From Henningerozyma blattae CBS 6284 (taxonomy: Eukaryota > Ascomycota > Saccharomycetes > Saccharomycetales > Saccharomycetaceae): a DNA stretch of 64,000 nt. The translations under genes were made by a program, and so were the position numbers. Positions 40,613-50,792 of this stretch are shown piece by piece (position 1 is the stretch's first letter; every line of letters starts with the position of its first letter). Under the pieces are notes generated by a model. It searched no databases. It worked only from the letters and a program-made list of their open reading frames with translations, and was not told where the DNA came from. The stretch lies in the NCBI RefSeq assembly GCF_000315915.1, contig NC_020188.1, positions 1,133,501-1,197,500 on the forward strand. Reading direction: 5' to 3'.

Positions 40613-41761
40613 TTACTCCTCATCCTCCTCAAGTTCAGGTATGCTGTACTTCAAAATACACGCAATGCCCGTCAATTGCGCCAATTCCACCCCACTGCTA
40701 TGCAACGTGCTGAACACCATCACTTTCCCGCCCGTGCCCTTCACCTGTTCCACCAACTCCATGCATTCCTTTCTCTTGCTCACATCATCTCCTCTCAATA
40801 GTTCATCCGTAATCAATAACGTATCCACTGCGTCCAACCCTGCCGCATGCTTCACCTCTCTTTCACCATACCACGCCTTCCCATCATCTTCATTCAAATG
40901 GCTTAGAAATTCATCCAAGATCATCGCGTCTCGACTATACTTGGTATCCTCCAACACACTAGAATACTCTGGGTTCTTCAACACCTCAGAGATCCCTTGT
41001 AAATATCCTGTCGAACAATTGGCCACGAAAAACTTGTCTTGATTATCCAATATGTCTCGGTTATGTTCTTCATTGCCGTATTCCAAGATCTTTTCAAATA
41101 ACGTCTTGGCATAGAACCCCGGTGAACACAATATCACGACTCTCAATCCATTCATATCATAATGTTTCTTGATCGCTTCGTATGTGGCTTTATAAAACTT
41201 CTCTGTCTTTTCATCAAATTTCAAGACATCGGTGCTACGTTTCTTCTTGGGCAACGAATATTCAATCTTTTGTTTCAAAACACTACTTGAATCACTCAAC
41301 ACACACACGTGGGCAATCCCCTCTTGTAAAACCACTGCAGCAGTATCGCTCTCCTTTTCATGGCCACATGCCTCGTCCAATATCCCCTCTTCATAAATAT
41401 CCATCTCTTCTTTGATCAACGTGAATGGATATTCGTAATTCACTCCAAAACTGAAATATTTGCCAACACCAACAGAGGCATTACATTTCCCATTCTCATC
41501 CACTATCGTCACCCCCTTGTATCTCAACGATTCCTCACCCATATCGAATTCCTCACTCACAACACGTATCTTCAACAACACCAATTCATTCTTCTTCTTG
41601 CCACCTTCAACACTACTACTCACTTGTTTTTTGAACACTATGACGTCATCTTTCTTCACTAATTGGTAGATACTGAACAAATCCTCTTTATTTTCGGCAA
41701 GCAATTTGATCTCACGACCATTCTTCTTGCCGTTCCATTTCTTTAATCCTAAGAGTTTCAT
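40613..41761 (-). CDS. DOM34: Ribosome rescue factor Dom34 (Pelota)
   Basis: The 382-residue protein (S. cerevisiae 386) matches Dom34 along its length: N-terminal Sm-like domain (MKLLGLKKWNGKKN, LKIRVVSEEFD), central domain with SDTAAVVLQEGIAHVCVLS and LKQKIEYSLPKKKR, and C-terminal domain with DTLLITDELLR and GGKVMVFSTLHSSG..L. As in the family there is no GGQ motif, so it does not hydrolyse peptidyl-tRNA. With Hbs1 and Rli1 it dissociates ribosomes stalled on mRNA ends (no-go and nonstop decay). Its base composition is richer in GC than RER1 next door. In S. cerevisiae it is YNL001W, on the sister track of RER1 (YCL001W). Confidence 0.96.
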   Translation of the reverse strand: MKLLGLKKWNGKKNGREIKLLAENKEDLFSIYQLVKKDDVIVFKKQVSSSVEGGKKKNELVLLKIRVVSEEFDMGEESLRYKGVTIVDENGKCNASVGVGKYFSFGVNYEYPFTLIKEEMDIYEEGILDEACGHEKESDTAAVVLQEGIAHVCVLSDSSSVLKQKIEYSLPKKKRSTDVLKFDEKTEKFYKATYEAIKKHYDMNGLRVVILCSPGFYAKTLFEKILEYGNEEHNRDILDNQDKFFVANCSTGYLQGISEVLKNPEYSSVLEDTKYSRDAMILDEFLSHLNEDDGKAWYGEREVKHAAGLDAVDTLLITDELLRGDDVSKRKECMELVEQVKGTGGKVMVFSTLHSSGVELAQLTGIACILKYSIPELEEDEE

Positions 41762-41956
41762 TCTGATTCAATGGTGATTGCCTCTAGTCATAACTTTAGT
41801 AAAGGTTCCCCCTCTCACTTTTTTTCACTTTTTTTTCATTTTTTTTTATACCATCTGTAAATCTAAAAACATCACAATGGCATTCGCCCGAATTACTAAC
41901 CACACCCTCATTCTATCTATGCATTACACCTACAAAATTCACTATACATACACCTA

Positions 41957-42520
41957 TTAATTCCTGGCTACATAACTTTTCTTACCAATATCTAATGGTA
42001 TATACTTGTATTTCATCATATGTTGGATTTGTCTTCTCATTGTTAGGAAAAACAAAATGATAAAATAAACAACTAACACGGGCCAAAATACAGGGATATC
42101 AAATACTTGGAAACACGACATCACCACACAAACTAATGTGGCTCTCATCGAATTGTACCAGAATTTAAATTCAGGTAATCTTCTAATGAAGGGGCGGAAT
42201 TCTTCACTTCTTTCCCCAGATTCCAATTCTTTGTTCTCTTCATCTTGTTGTAATGACATATCAAATTTAGGAGTTAAAAACCCAAGAAATTGGTTTAATA
42301 GATAAATGGCCAAACTGTAACAAATCACATACCACCCTTGTCCATAAACAACCCGTAAGAAAAATAATACATTCGATACAAATAGTGCAATCCATCTCCA
42401 ACGGATATGTGGCGTACATTTATCTAAATAATATCCATATAACGCAACACATTTACGGTATTTCACAACAATAGGGTTGTTGGATTGGGTTTCGTTGTAT
42501 TCGGAATCTTCAAAATCCAT
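41957..42520 (-). CDS. RER1: Golgi-ER retrieval receptor Rer1
   Basis: The 187-residue protein (S. cerevisiae 188) has four membrane segments and the strongly conserved core KCTPHIRWRWIALF, YLLNQFLGFLTPKFD and SEEFRPFIRRLPEFKFWY. Rer1 cycles between the cis-Golgi and the ER in COPI vesicles and returns escaped ER membrane proteins and unassembled subunits. The next gene, divergent, is the YCL002C orthologue, as in S. cerevisiae (YCL001W-YCL002C). Confidence 0.97.
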   Translation of the reverse strand: MDFEDSEYNETQSNNPIVVKYRKCVALYGYYLDKCTPHIRWRWIALFVSNVLFFLRVVYGQGWYVICYSLAIYLLNQFLGFLTPKFDMSLQQDEENKELESGERSEEFRPFIRRLPEFKFWYNSMRATLVCVVMSCFQVFDIPVFWPVLVVYFIILFFLTMRRQIQHMMKYKYIPLDIGKKSYVARN

Positions 42521-42750
42521 GGTCGAGCGAGATTCAATGGACAGTGCTTTTTTCGAGTTACTTCACGTTACTGTTTAACGTTTACATTTGTTTTATTTTG
42601 TTTTTTTTTCAATCTCTCGTCCTTTTAAACTTGTTTTTCAAATCTCATAATTTCGTACTTTTTTTCCGACATCTAATTTCACATTTTTAATACCGAATTA
42701 CAAAGAACAAAGGCTTTTTTACGTTTATACTCTCATGGAAACTCGAACAA

Positions 42751-43639
42751 ATGGCAAACCATCTAGTCCTTTTCCAATTCATTGGTGGATTGATCTCTGT
42801 ATGTATTTTTTTTTTTGCTTTCTCTTTTTAAGATATCCTCTCCTCTCCTCTCTCCTCTCTCTCTCTCTACAAAAACTAACATTCGTAATCCTTAGACCTC
42901 CGCTATCCATTACCAATCACGCTATAATAAAATACATAGATCCATTTATGGACTCTCCTACGATTTATACATTCTCGAATTCTTTTCACATCTTGTATCA
43001 ATCTTTTGTACTTTACAATACAAATTCTCTCCATTGATAAGCAAACAATACGCAGAAAGATTCCCTCTTTTTTATCCTCAAGATGATCCTGCCACAAATT
43101 TACCGATATCAATCATACTCTTATTAAAAGATATTCTCATATCAATCTCTTCCTTAGCAATCTTAAAACAATTGAACAAATATAGATCTTCAAAACATAT
43201 ATTCCAAGGAATATCCATCTATTGTATCACATCCATCATTATTCTAATAATATTCTCCATTTTAACATTCACTTGTTCACGATTTTATTTACCAGAAAGA
43301 AATTCAGGTAAATTTGGGATTTTTTATATTGAACATATAAATTATCTTTGGGTATTGGGTAATTTCTTAAGTTGTTGTAAATTTTTCCCTCAAATTTCAA
43401 TTAATTATATGGGTTCATCCACAATTGGGTTTTCCTCCAAATATCTCGTCTTATATATTATCTCCATATTATGTCAATTTCTTACATTATTTGGAGATGA
43501 GAAACCATTTTATCGTTTAGAATTTAATAGAACTCCATTTTTCACCATCATCATTCAATTCATTTCCTTAATGTTCTTATTATATCAAGCACAATTTTTA
43601 TACTTAAATTCAAGACCTTATTTACCAAGGGGGAAATAG
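42751..43639 (+). CDS. PQ-loop membrane protein, YCL002C orthologue, with one intron
   Basis: I reconstruct two exons: 42751-42798 (16 codons) and 42896-43639 (247 codons plus stop), giving 263 residues, which I recall as the S. cerevisiae YCL002C length. The 97-nt intron has a perfect GTATGT 5' site at 42799, an AACTAAC branch sequence at about 42874-42880 and a TTAG 3' site at 42892-42895; splicing is in phase 0. The joined N-terminus (MANHLVLFQFIGGLIS then TSAIHYQSRYNKIHRSIYGL) forms a membrane helix and PQ-loop-type motif (YQ in place of PQ, then SIYGLSYDL). A second PQ motif, FFPQISINYMGSSTIGFSSK, follows. The fold resembles cystinosin and other small-molecule transporters; the substrate is unknown. 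Confidence 0.85.
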
Positions 43640-43729
43640 ATTTAAATTACAGGTTTACAAAGTTTGTTATTTTCAAATATATATATATATATAAAATTAT
43701 ACAATAAAATGAGAACATATTTCATATTG

Positions 43730-45205
43730 CTAAAGTTTACCTCCCAGTATTTTAGTAGCTATTCTAGTTCCCAATCCAATATTTCTTTCAGGATCATTCT
43801 TAAAATCTTCCAAGTTGACATCTTTACAATTTTTAGTTATATTATTCAATTCTTGATTCATCTTTTCACGTAATATAGGATCAGATGTCATGACTATCGC
43901 ATCAGTTTCCAAATCTAATGAATATGCCCTTTTCGTGTAATTTGATGATCCAATAGTTGTAATAAACGGAAAATCTCCTTCGTTATCATTTGCATCTGGT
44001 GATAACCAAATCCCCTTAGCATGATATGACCAACCATTAGGTTCATTGACAATACCCTTTTTCCATTCTTTTAATTGAATCTTATCATTCATACCATATT
44101 TATGACAATCTTTCAAAAATTTCTTTGATAATAATAAATATGCATCAGGTAACATAGATGAAACTCCCTTGGATTTATAAAATCCATTAGCTTGTGGTGA
44201 TGCAGTTATTATACACCCATGTTTGGCAGGTACTGTTAATAATTTAGTTTTAATATCAGGATGCATATTAAAATAACCAGCAGTAAATGACCATTTAATC
44301 TTGGGTAATTTTTCAATTCCTTCCAACATCTTTAATATGCTTGGTTTTTCTGTGGAATAATCTTGATTTTTTTTAAATAATGGAGTAAATTGTGATACTG
44401 GATAAACAACTGTAGGATATTCATTCTCATTCAATTCAAATTTAGAAAAATTATCATTAATATTGAAATTTTTAGAATGTAAAAATTCGTTTAATATCTT
44501 GGATGAATCTCGTAGAAATTGATGTTTCCTCATACTGTTATTGATCGAATTTGTTTTGGGCCATATTAATTTAAATGTAGATGCGTTTGTATTAGAATAC
44601 ATTAATTTATAACTCATCGAACTAATCAATTGATGAATTTTAAAATAATATTCACTAAACGGTTTAGATTTAAATAAATAATATCGATCTTGTCGATTAG
44701 AAAAATAATCTGATGATAAATTGGCACCTGATAATATCACTTCATTGTCTACCCCATATATTTTCATATGTTGTAAGCCAATTCCTTCAATAAATCGTTT
44801 AGGTAACAATTTTTTTTTAAATATTGTTAATGCAGGGGTCTTGTAAAATCTAATATCTACCCTATTATCAAAATCTCTCACTAATGGGCTTAATAAAGAA
44901 GCAGAACAACTTTTAGGTGCCTCTCTTGTTCCTCTTAACCCGTCTAACAAGATATATACTTTTAAATTGGAATTTTTCTTTAACGCATCAGATATGGAAT
45001 CTACCAATTCATTTTCATTTTTCCCCAAATATAGAGAAGCTAAGAAAACACGTTCTTCAGCTTTGGAAATCTTATCTTTCAATAAAGCATAGAACTCATT
45101 TGGATTGACTATTATATCTATTTCATTCTGTCTGAAATAGAATCTTGGATTTAAGTTCGATAATTGGCTTTTAAATAATGCAATTGAAGTTTTTATATTT
45201 GACAT
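43730..45205 (-). CDS. PGS1: Mitochondrial phosphatidylglycerophosphate synthase Pgs1
   Basis: The 491-residue protein (S. cerevisiae 521) is a phospholipase-D-superfamily enzyme with two HKD-type motifs: HMKIYGVDNEVILSGANLSS near residue 145 and HAKGIWLSPD with TTIGSSNYTKRA near residue 390. It makes phosphatidylglycerophosphate from CDP-diacylglycerol and glycerol-3-phosphate, the first committed step to cardiolipin in the inner mitochondrial membrane. The N-terminus (MSNIKTSIALFKSQLSNLNPRFYF) is basic and could target mitochondria. It is tail to tail with the YCL002C orthologue (90 bp), as in S. cerevisiae. Confidence 0.95.
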   Translation of the reverse strand: MSNIKTSIALFKSQLSNLNPRFYFRQNEIDIIVNPNEFYALLKDKISKAEERVFLASLYLGKNENELVDSISDALKKNSNLKVYILLDGLRGTREAPKSCSASLLSPLVRDFDNRVDIRFYKTPALTIFKKKLLPKRFIEGIGLQHMKIYGVDNEVILSGANLSSDYFSNRQDRYYLFKSKPFSEYYFKIHQLISSMSYKLMYSNTNASTFKLIWPKTNSINNSMRKHQFLRDSSKILNEFLHSKNFNINDNFSKFELNENEYPTVVYPVSQFTPLFKKNQDYSTEKPSILKMLEGIEKLPKIKWSFTAGYFNMHPDIKTKLLTVPAKHGCIITASPQANGFYKSKGVSSMLPDAYLLLSKKFLKDCHKYGMNDKIQLKEWKKGIVNEPNGWSYHAKGIWLSPDANDNEGDFPFITTIGSSNYTKRAYSLDLETDAIVMTSDPILREKMNQELNNITKNCKDVNLEDFKNDPERNIGLGTRIATKILGGKL

Positions 45206-46261
45206 ATCAAATTAATCCTAACTCTAATTTTTTTTGGGATTCTTTATTAATAGTCATAATAATAATAAAAGTTCTGGTGGAATGGTTTCGAAGTTTGTCT
45301 GTCATAATTAATAGTATTTTTTTTTTTTTTTTTTTTTATTTTTATTTTTTCAATAACTTCCCTAATTCGTTTGTTAAAATTTTCTGGTTTTGTTTAACTA
45401 TTTGCCAACTTCGGCATTAATTTACTAAAAATAAAATAAATTAAAAAATAAAGGATAAAAGCTATTGAATTAATGGATTTTGCATTTTAAACCAATATAA
45501 CCTGTATTGTAGCATTATTCCTAGTAGCACTATATTGAGGGGATTTTTTTTTTCTGAGATTGAAAAAGTTATTAATGAGCCACTAGGAATTCAATTTAGT
45601 ACGGCCAATAGACAGAAAAGAAAAAAAAAAGTATCAAAACTATCCTTCGTCCTTTTAAAATTCTCTCTTCAAACTACTTACAGTACTAGCCATCTTTTAA
45701 AGATCATTATTTATGTAGAATATTCTTGATCTAAATTAATTATAAATGAAACTTCTCAGGGTTATTATGAAGAACCCTGAGGGGTAGTATCAAAACCCTA
45801 GGCGATTTTTGCCTAATTTGTGAATTGAAATTTGAAAATGAAAATGAAATTTACGGGAAATTCTCAAAGAAGGTTCCCCCATATTTTCAATTTCATTCAA
45901 GGTTGGTTAAACAATCTTTCATTGGAATTAAGTTAGAGATAACAGAGATTTCTTCAAGTAATTTATCTAAGGGATGAATTTCGATTTAGTAAGTCTTTGT
46001 AATAATTTTATTTGTATTTACTAGAAAACTATAACTACAAGCATTTTTATTTACTGTTTTTTAATACTCAGCCTGTTTCCTACAATATAAGAATTTAGGG
46101 TACTCCACCATTCATCATTGTTTTACAAAGAACAGGAAAAAGAATATTAATAACCAGGAAATAATTACTCGAAAGATCACAATACTTCAAGTGAACTTAA
46201 GATAAAATTAAAAAAGAAAAAAAACAGAAAAACTTGCAAAGACGTATACATCTATATCAAA
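45206..46261. promoter_or_regulatory. Divergent PGS1-BCY1 promoter region
   Basis: A 1056 bp region between divergent genes. It contains a T-run of about 20 at 45317-45337, a perfect 9-bp inverted repeat at 45755-45781 (separate entry), an AACCCTAGG word near 45796, and A-rich leader sequence just before BCY1. The open frame at 45535-45729 does not look like a protein. Confidence 0.45.
45755..45781. repeat. Perfect inverted repeat with AACCCTGAG arms in the PGS1-BCY1 promoter
   Basis: CTCAGGGTT at 45755-45763 and AACCCTGAG at 45773-45781 are exact inverted copies separated by 9 bp. Each arm contains an ACCCT core related to the Tbf1 site; a third copy of the core follows at about 45796 (AACCCTAGG). 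It could bind a dimeric or paired factor or form a hairpin. Confidence 0.7.
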
Positions 46262-47482
46262 ATGGCATTAAATGATGAACAAAGATTGGAAATTGACTTG
46301 TTCCTCAAGGTTGCTGAACAAGAAAATCCAAAAGATATTTTACAATTCTCTGCCAATTACTTTAATAAGAGGCTTGAACAACAAAGACAAATGTCTAATA
46401 ATAATTCAGGTACAACCAGTTTGTCCACAAGCCATAACAATTCTTCTACAGGCTTGTTTAAAGGAAGCTTCTCTATAAGTAATGATCCATTTGATCGTCC
46501 AGCATCACCTGTGGATCCTAAGGCTACTTTTGGTACCTCCACAAGTACGACGGCAGCTGCTTCTAAATTGTTTAAAAATTCAGCTGATCCAATGGATCCT
46601 ACAAGTGAAAAATTGCAAGTTAATGAAAAGATACCAATGCATTTCAACGCTTTAAGAAGAACTTCTGTGAGTGCTGAAACTTTCCAACCAGATAGTATTG
46701 AAAATTGGAAGCCTGATCATTATTCAGAAAAGACAGGTGAGCAATTGAAAAGATTAGAAAAAGCTGTTGGCAATAATTTTCTATTCAATAAATTAGATGG
46801 TGAATCTGCTACTCTTGTTATTAATTCGTTGAAAGAAGAAAAAGTCAATGCAGGTACAGAAATTATTAAGCAAGGTGATGAGGGTGATTATTTCTATATT
46901 GTTGAAAATGGTACCGTTGATTTCTATGTTAATGGTACAAAAGTGAATTCCTCAGGCCCAGGCTCAAGTTTTGGTGAATTGGCTTTGATGTATAATTCGC
47001 CAAGAGCAGCCACTGTTGTTGCTACTACTCCATGTATCCTATGGGCTTTGGACAGAATGACTTTTAGAAAGATTCTATTGGGTTCCTCCTTTAAGAAGAG
47101 AGTTATGTATGATGAATTTTTAAAGAGTGTACCAATCTTAAAGGGTCTAAGTAATTATGACCGTGGTAAGTTGGCTGATGCATTAGATACAGAAATTTAT
47201 GAACGTGATGCTGTAATTATTCGTGAAGGTGATCATGGAGAAAACTTCTACTTCATCGAATATGGTGCATGCGATGTGACGAAGGAAAAAGATGGACTTG
47301 TTGCTAAATTAAATCCTCATGATTATTTCGGTGAGGTTGCTTTACTAAATGATTTACCAAGACAAGCTACTGTAACAGCAACTGAAAAGACTAAAGTTGC
47401 TACATTAGGTAAAGCTGGTTTCCAAAGACTTTTAGGTCCTGTTAGGGAAGTTTTAGAATTCAATGATCCAACTCGTCATTAA
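46262..47482 (+). CDS. BCY1: Regulatory subunit of cAMP-dependent protein kinase
   Basis: The 406-residue protein (S. cerevisiae 416) has an N-terminal dimerisation/docking region ([20 protein letters not shown]), a Ser-rich linker, an autoinhibitory sequence RRTSVSAE with Arg132, Arg133 and Ser135, and two cyclic-nucleotide-binding domains. Each carries its phosphate-binding cassette: [16 protein letters not shown] and [16 protein letters not shown]. Without cAMP it holds Tpk kinases inactive; cAMP made in response to glucose releases them. The gene is complete and sits between chromosome-III-type genes, although S. cerevisiae BCY1 is on chromosome IX. Confidence 0.98.
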   Translation: MALNDEQRLEIDLFLKVAEQENPKDILQFSANYFNKRLEQQRQMSNNNSGTTSLSTSHNNSSTGLFKGSFSISNDPFDRPASPVDPKATFGTSTSTTAAASKLFKNSADPMDPTSEKLQVNEKIPMHFNALRRTSVSAETFQPDSIENWKPDHYSEKTGEQLKRLEKAVGNNFLFNKLDGESATLVINSLKEEKVNAGTEIIKQGDEGDYFYIVENGTVDFYVNGTKVNSSGPGSSFGELALMYNSPRAATVVATTPCILWALDRMTFRKILLGSSFKKRVMYDEFLKSVPILKGLSNYDRGKLADALDTEIYERDAVIIREGDHGENFYFIEYGACDVTKEKDGLVAKLNPHDYFGEVALLNDLPRQATVTATEKTKVATLGKAGFQRLLGPVREVLEFNDPTRH

Positions 47483-47699
47483 ACATACCCCATACATCAT
47501 TAAATATACGTTCATTAAATACCTTTAGTTTTTTTTATTTTTTTTTCACCATCCTATATAACTAATATATTTTATTTTTACCTTATTTAATGTTATACTA
47601 ATAGAAAAAAAATTTTCAAAAAAAAGAAATAAAAAAAAATATAAAAAAAAACAGTTAAAAATTCATCATTACTCATGTTTTCATTAAGTACATACGTAT

Positions 47700-48817
47700 T
47701 TACTTTGTATATTTTCTTGTCGTTGAAGTAATTGGACTTGAACGGCCAGTTGCCTTTATGAATTGACCAGTTGATATTGTGGTCGGAATTGTTGTATAGC
47801 CTGCATCTGTATCCGTCCTTAACGAATTTGGAATATTTGTATTGGTAGTATTATCCCAAATATCTGACATATCCGAAGTTGAATCTCCTTCTTGAGAGCC
47901 AAAGTTATTATTAGATTCAATACTGTTATCGAAGGTCCCATTTTCACTCTTGGGAGTTTGTAATTGAATTGCCCCGTTAATATAATCATTATTATTGTCA
48001 TTTTGGAAATAATTTGACGGTAGTTTAGTCATCAAATCAAGCACCTCTTCTTTCGTAGGCAGTGATGATCTGTTAGGGGTTATATCTGAATTTTTCTTCG
48101 ATCTTAGAGTTGGGGTAGGGGTAGAACCATAATCAATTAATGAATTTCGTAAATATTTAGAATCATTCATATCTATGTTGCTAGTTTTATTATCAATATT
48201 GGGTGTATCATTGATAGTATTTATAATAGAATCAGATGTCATTATATCATCTGTAATAATGATATTAATATTCTTAAATAGCCTTCTAAAGTTTGCTTTA
48301 ATAGAATATAAAACATCTTTTATTGAAGTTTGTGTCTCAAAGAATCTAATTTTAATAAAACTAAAAATTAGTGTAGAATATTTCCAAATAGGGATATCTA
48401 TGGAATAATCAGGTACTTTCAAATTACTTTGAATGTAACCTAAGAATCCGCCAGTTAATAGCCCTATCATGATCCCAAATGATACTATAACTAGAAAATA
48501 TTGAATGATGGCAATGAAGAAATAAAAAACCGATATTTTCTTGGAATTATAAAGGATATTTATAATTGAGGTATTGAAAAACAATTTCAAAAAAATATTA
48601 AGTGGTAAAAAAATAAATTGATTAAATTCTTGGTAAATATGCCAATGGGCATCAAAATGAAAGTTTTGGATAAATAATAGATTGGTACCAAAATAGACGA
48701 GTGTAAAACTCGCCATGATTCGTTAAGCACTATGCCTACCAGTACAACTGGTAATGAAATAATATAATATATGGTCTGTAGAGATTGAATTGCAGAATGT
48801 TGATTAAGTATGTACAT
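47700..48817 (-). CDS. LDB16: Lipid-droplet seipin partner Ldb16, apparently interrupted by a one-base frameshift
   Basis: Two overlapping reverse-strand frames seem to be one gene. The upstream frame, 48587-48817, starts with ATG and encodes a plausible N-terminus (SWRVLHSSILVPIYYLSKTF), but stops soon after a T7 run (A7 on the plus strand at 48607-48613). The downstream frame continues the hydrophobic sequence (LPLNIFLKLFFNTSIINILY) to 47700 and ends in a Ser/Thr/Asn-rich tail. Adding one T in the run would join them into about 372 residues. Position between PGS1/BCY1 and ILV6 matches YCL005W. Ldb16 binds seipin (Sei1) at ER-lipid-droplet contacts. Possible reasons are a homopolymer sequencing error, a real frameshift mutation, or ribosomal slippage. 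If only the downstream ATG (48716) were used, the protein would have 338 residues. Confidence 0.65.
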
Positions 48818-49865
48818 GATATATTGATGTAGCTCTTTTATGCATTTGCTATTGTATCGTCTCCAAGTTATTATTTGTTATGCTTTGAAATAAATGTCTT
48901 TCTTAGTCATGTCTTTGTTTTCTTTAGCTAAATCCAATACTTTTTAATACTTTTTATTATAAATACCCTTTATTCTTGTTACCTTTTTACTGTAAATGTG
49001 ATTTACCCTAATAAAGATGCTCATCGATTTGCATTCACCACTTAATCTCGCAGACTCAAAAGCTGTAATTACCCGCACACTATTTAAACTATATAAACTA
49101 AGCGATTTTCAGATTTGGCTTTTAGTATAATGTTGGGTTAATGTAACTATTATTATTCACGATGCTATGCAATATAAAATAAAAAAAAATTTAAAGTCAA
49201 GAACAAGCAACGGTAAAGTGGCCAGTACTGCTGACAATAATATACATAAGGCTATGTCAATATTAACAGCAAATACTGTTACACCTATATAAACACAACT
49301 ATGCCTGAGGTCTAGACTATTTGTCAAGATTTATGTCATGCTTAATCTCCCTTTCTGCCCCGCGTCCCTCACTCATATAGGACAGTGGGTCCTTCTTACT
49401 GTGGAGAAGAACAAGCCAGTGAGTCCAGCTACGCTTTGATACATCGTTTGCCTGAGACCCGCTGGATCGTGTGCGTGGCCATTAATCTTGGTGTTGTTTT
49501 CCAAACACTAGGGTCGTGGTCGTGTCCTATATATAACCACTTTATTACTGTAACATTGTTAATTCATGTTTCAATTTTTTTTTTATATCTTGTAAATTAT
49601 ACAAATAAGCGAGTATAAAAAAAATGAAATACTCGAGAAATCTTGCCATTTTCTTTAAGTTTGCCGGAAACGCTGTTGTGAGTCAACCAAGTCAAAGCGA
49701 GGAAAAGCGTTCCGAAGGAAAATGGGTAGATATATACCTGATACGATATCTAATATAAATAAAGGATAAATATTTCAGTGGTGGGAATGAAATTTATTAT
49801 TCAAAAGAAAAACTTGTAATTTGGTCATTCAAAGATACAGAATATAGCATTAACTTTTTTTGGAA
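48818..49865. promoter_or_regulatory. Divergent LDB16-ILV6 region with a Gcn4 site near ILV6
   Basis: A 1.05 kb gap. TGAGTCA, a perfect Gcn4 site, lies at 49679-49685, about 185 bp before the ILV6 start, and a half Leu3-like word GCCGGAAACG is just upstream at about 49662. A GC-richer segment at about 49340-49540 has no recognisable gene; the open frame at 49385-49618 does not resemble a protein. In S. cerevisiae VMA9 and STP22 occupy this slot; I find neither. Confidence 0.5.
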
Positions 49866-50792
49866 ATGTTGCGTTCTGCCCTTAAATCTAACACTAGAAG
49901 CGGTTTGAAATTGGCTTCAAGTCAAAGATGGAACTCTTCATCTACATCTGCTTTGGCTTATAAGAAATTGCACAAGAAAAGGGTGAACCCTCCTTTACCA
50001 ACAATCGAGAACCCTGAATGGAATGCTAATGCTGCGGTCTCTTCCATTTTATATGAAACTCCAACTCCATCTCGTCAACCAAGAAAACAACATGTTTTGA
50101 ATTGTTTGGTTCAAAACGAACCAGGGGTCTTAGCAAGAGTATCTAGTACTCTTGCTGCTAGAGGTTTCAATATCGATTCATTAGTCGTTTGTAACACAGA
50201 AGTCAAAGATTTAAGTAGAATGACCATTGTCTTACAAGGTCAGGACGGTGTTATCGAACAGGCAAGAAGACAATTGGAGGATCAAGTCCCTGTCTATGCA
50301 GTTTTGGACTACACTCATGCAGAGATCGTAAAGAGAGAGTTGGTCCTTGCAAGAATCTCATTGATGGGTAGTGAATATTTCCAAGATTTATTAATCCAAC
50401 ATAAGCAAACTGTTTCAGAAGTGGAAAAAACCAATGAGGAATTGGTCACTGAAATTAGAGAAAAGACTTTCCATCCAACTAACTTACCTCCAAGTGAGAT
50501 TTTGAGATTGAAACATGAGCATTTAAATGATATTTCTAACTTGGCCAAAAATTTTGGTGCTAAAGTTGTCGATATTAGTGAAACTAATTGTATCGTTGAA
50601 ATTGCTGCTAAACCAACTCGTGTTTCAGCATTCTTAAAATTATTGGAACCATTTGGTATCTTAGAATGTGCTAGATCCGGGATGATGGCTTTGCCAAGAA
50701 CTCCATTAAAGAATGATCATGATTATGAAGATATTGCCACTGAGGAAAAAATCAACGAAATTGTTGATATTTCAAAACTACCTCCGGGTTAA
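49866..50792 (+). CDS. ILV6: Acetolactate synthase regulatory subunit
   Basis: From the ATG at 49866 the protein has 308 residues (S. cerevisiae Ilv6: 309); the frame extends two codons upstream only via TTG. A basic, Ser/Thr-rich mitochondrial presequence (MLRSALKSNTRSGLKLASS) is followed by the ACT domain HVLNCLVQNEPGVLARVSST and ARGFNIDSLVV, then the second regulatory domain with TNCIVEIAAKPTRV. It binds Ilv2 in the mitochondrial matrix, raises its activity, and confers feedback inhibition by valine. The Gcn4 site upstream fits general amino-acid control. Confidence 0.97.
   Translation: MLRSALKSNTRSGLKLASSQRWNSSSTSALAYKKLHKKRVNPPLPTIENPEWNANAAVSSILYETPTPSRQPRKQHVLNCLVQNEPGVLARVSSTLAARGFNIDSLVVCNTEVKDLSRMTIVLQGQDGVIEQARRQLEDQVPVYAVLDYTHAEIVKRELVLARISLMGSEYFQDLLIQHKQTVSEVEKTNEELVTEIREKTFHPTNLPPSEILRLKHEHLNDISNLAKNFGAKVVDISETNCIVEIAAKPTRVSAFLKLLEPFGILECARSGMMALPRTPLKNDHDYEDIATEEKINEIVDISKLPPG

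Noticed and set aside
45535..45729. Forward open frame of 64 codons in the PGS1-BCY1 promoter
   Set aside because: Crosses the region's simple A- and T-tracts and has no recognisable protein features.
49385..49618. Open frame of 77 codons upstream of ILV6
   Set aside because: No homology recognised and it runs through promoter sequence; I looked there for VMA9 and STP22 and found neither.
49700..49730. TTCCGAA word resembling a centromere CDEIII core
   Set aside because: No CDEI site or 80-160 bp AT-only CDEII segment at the right distance, so no centromere.
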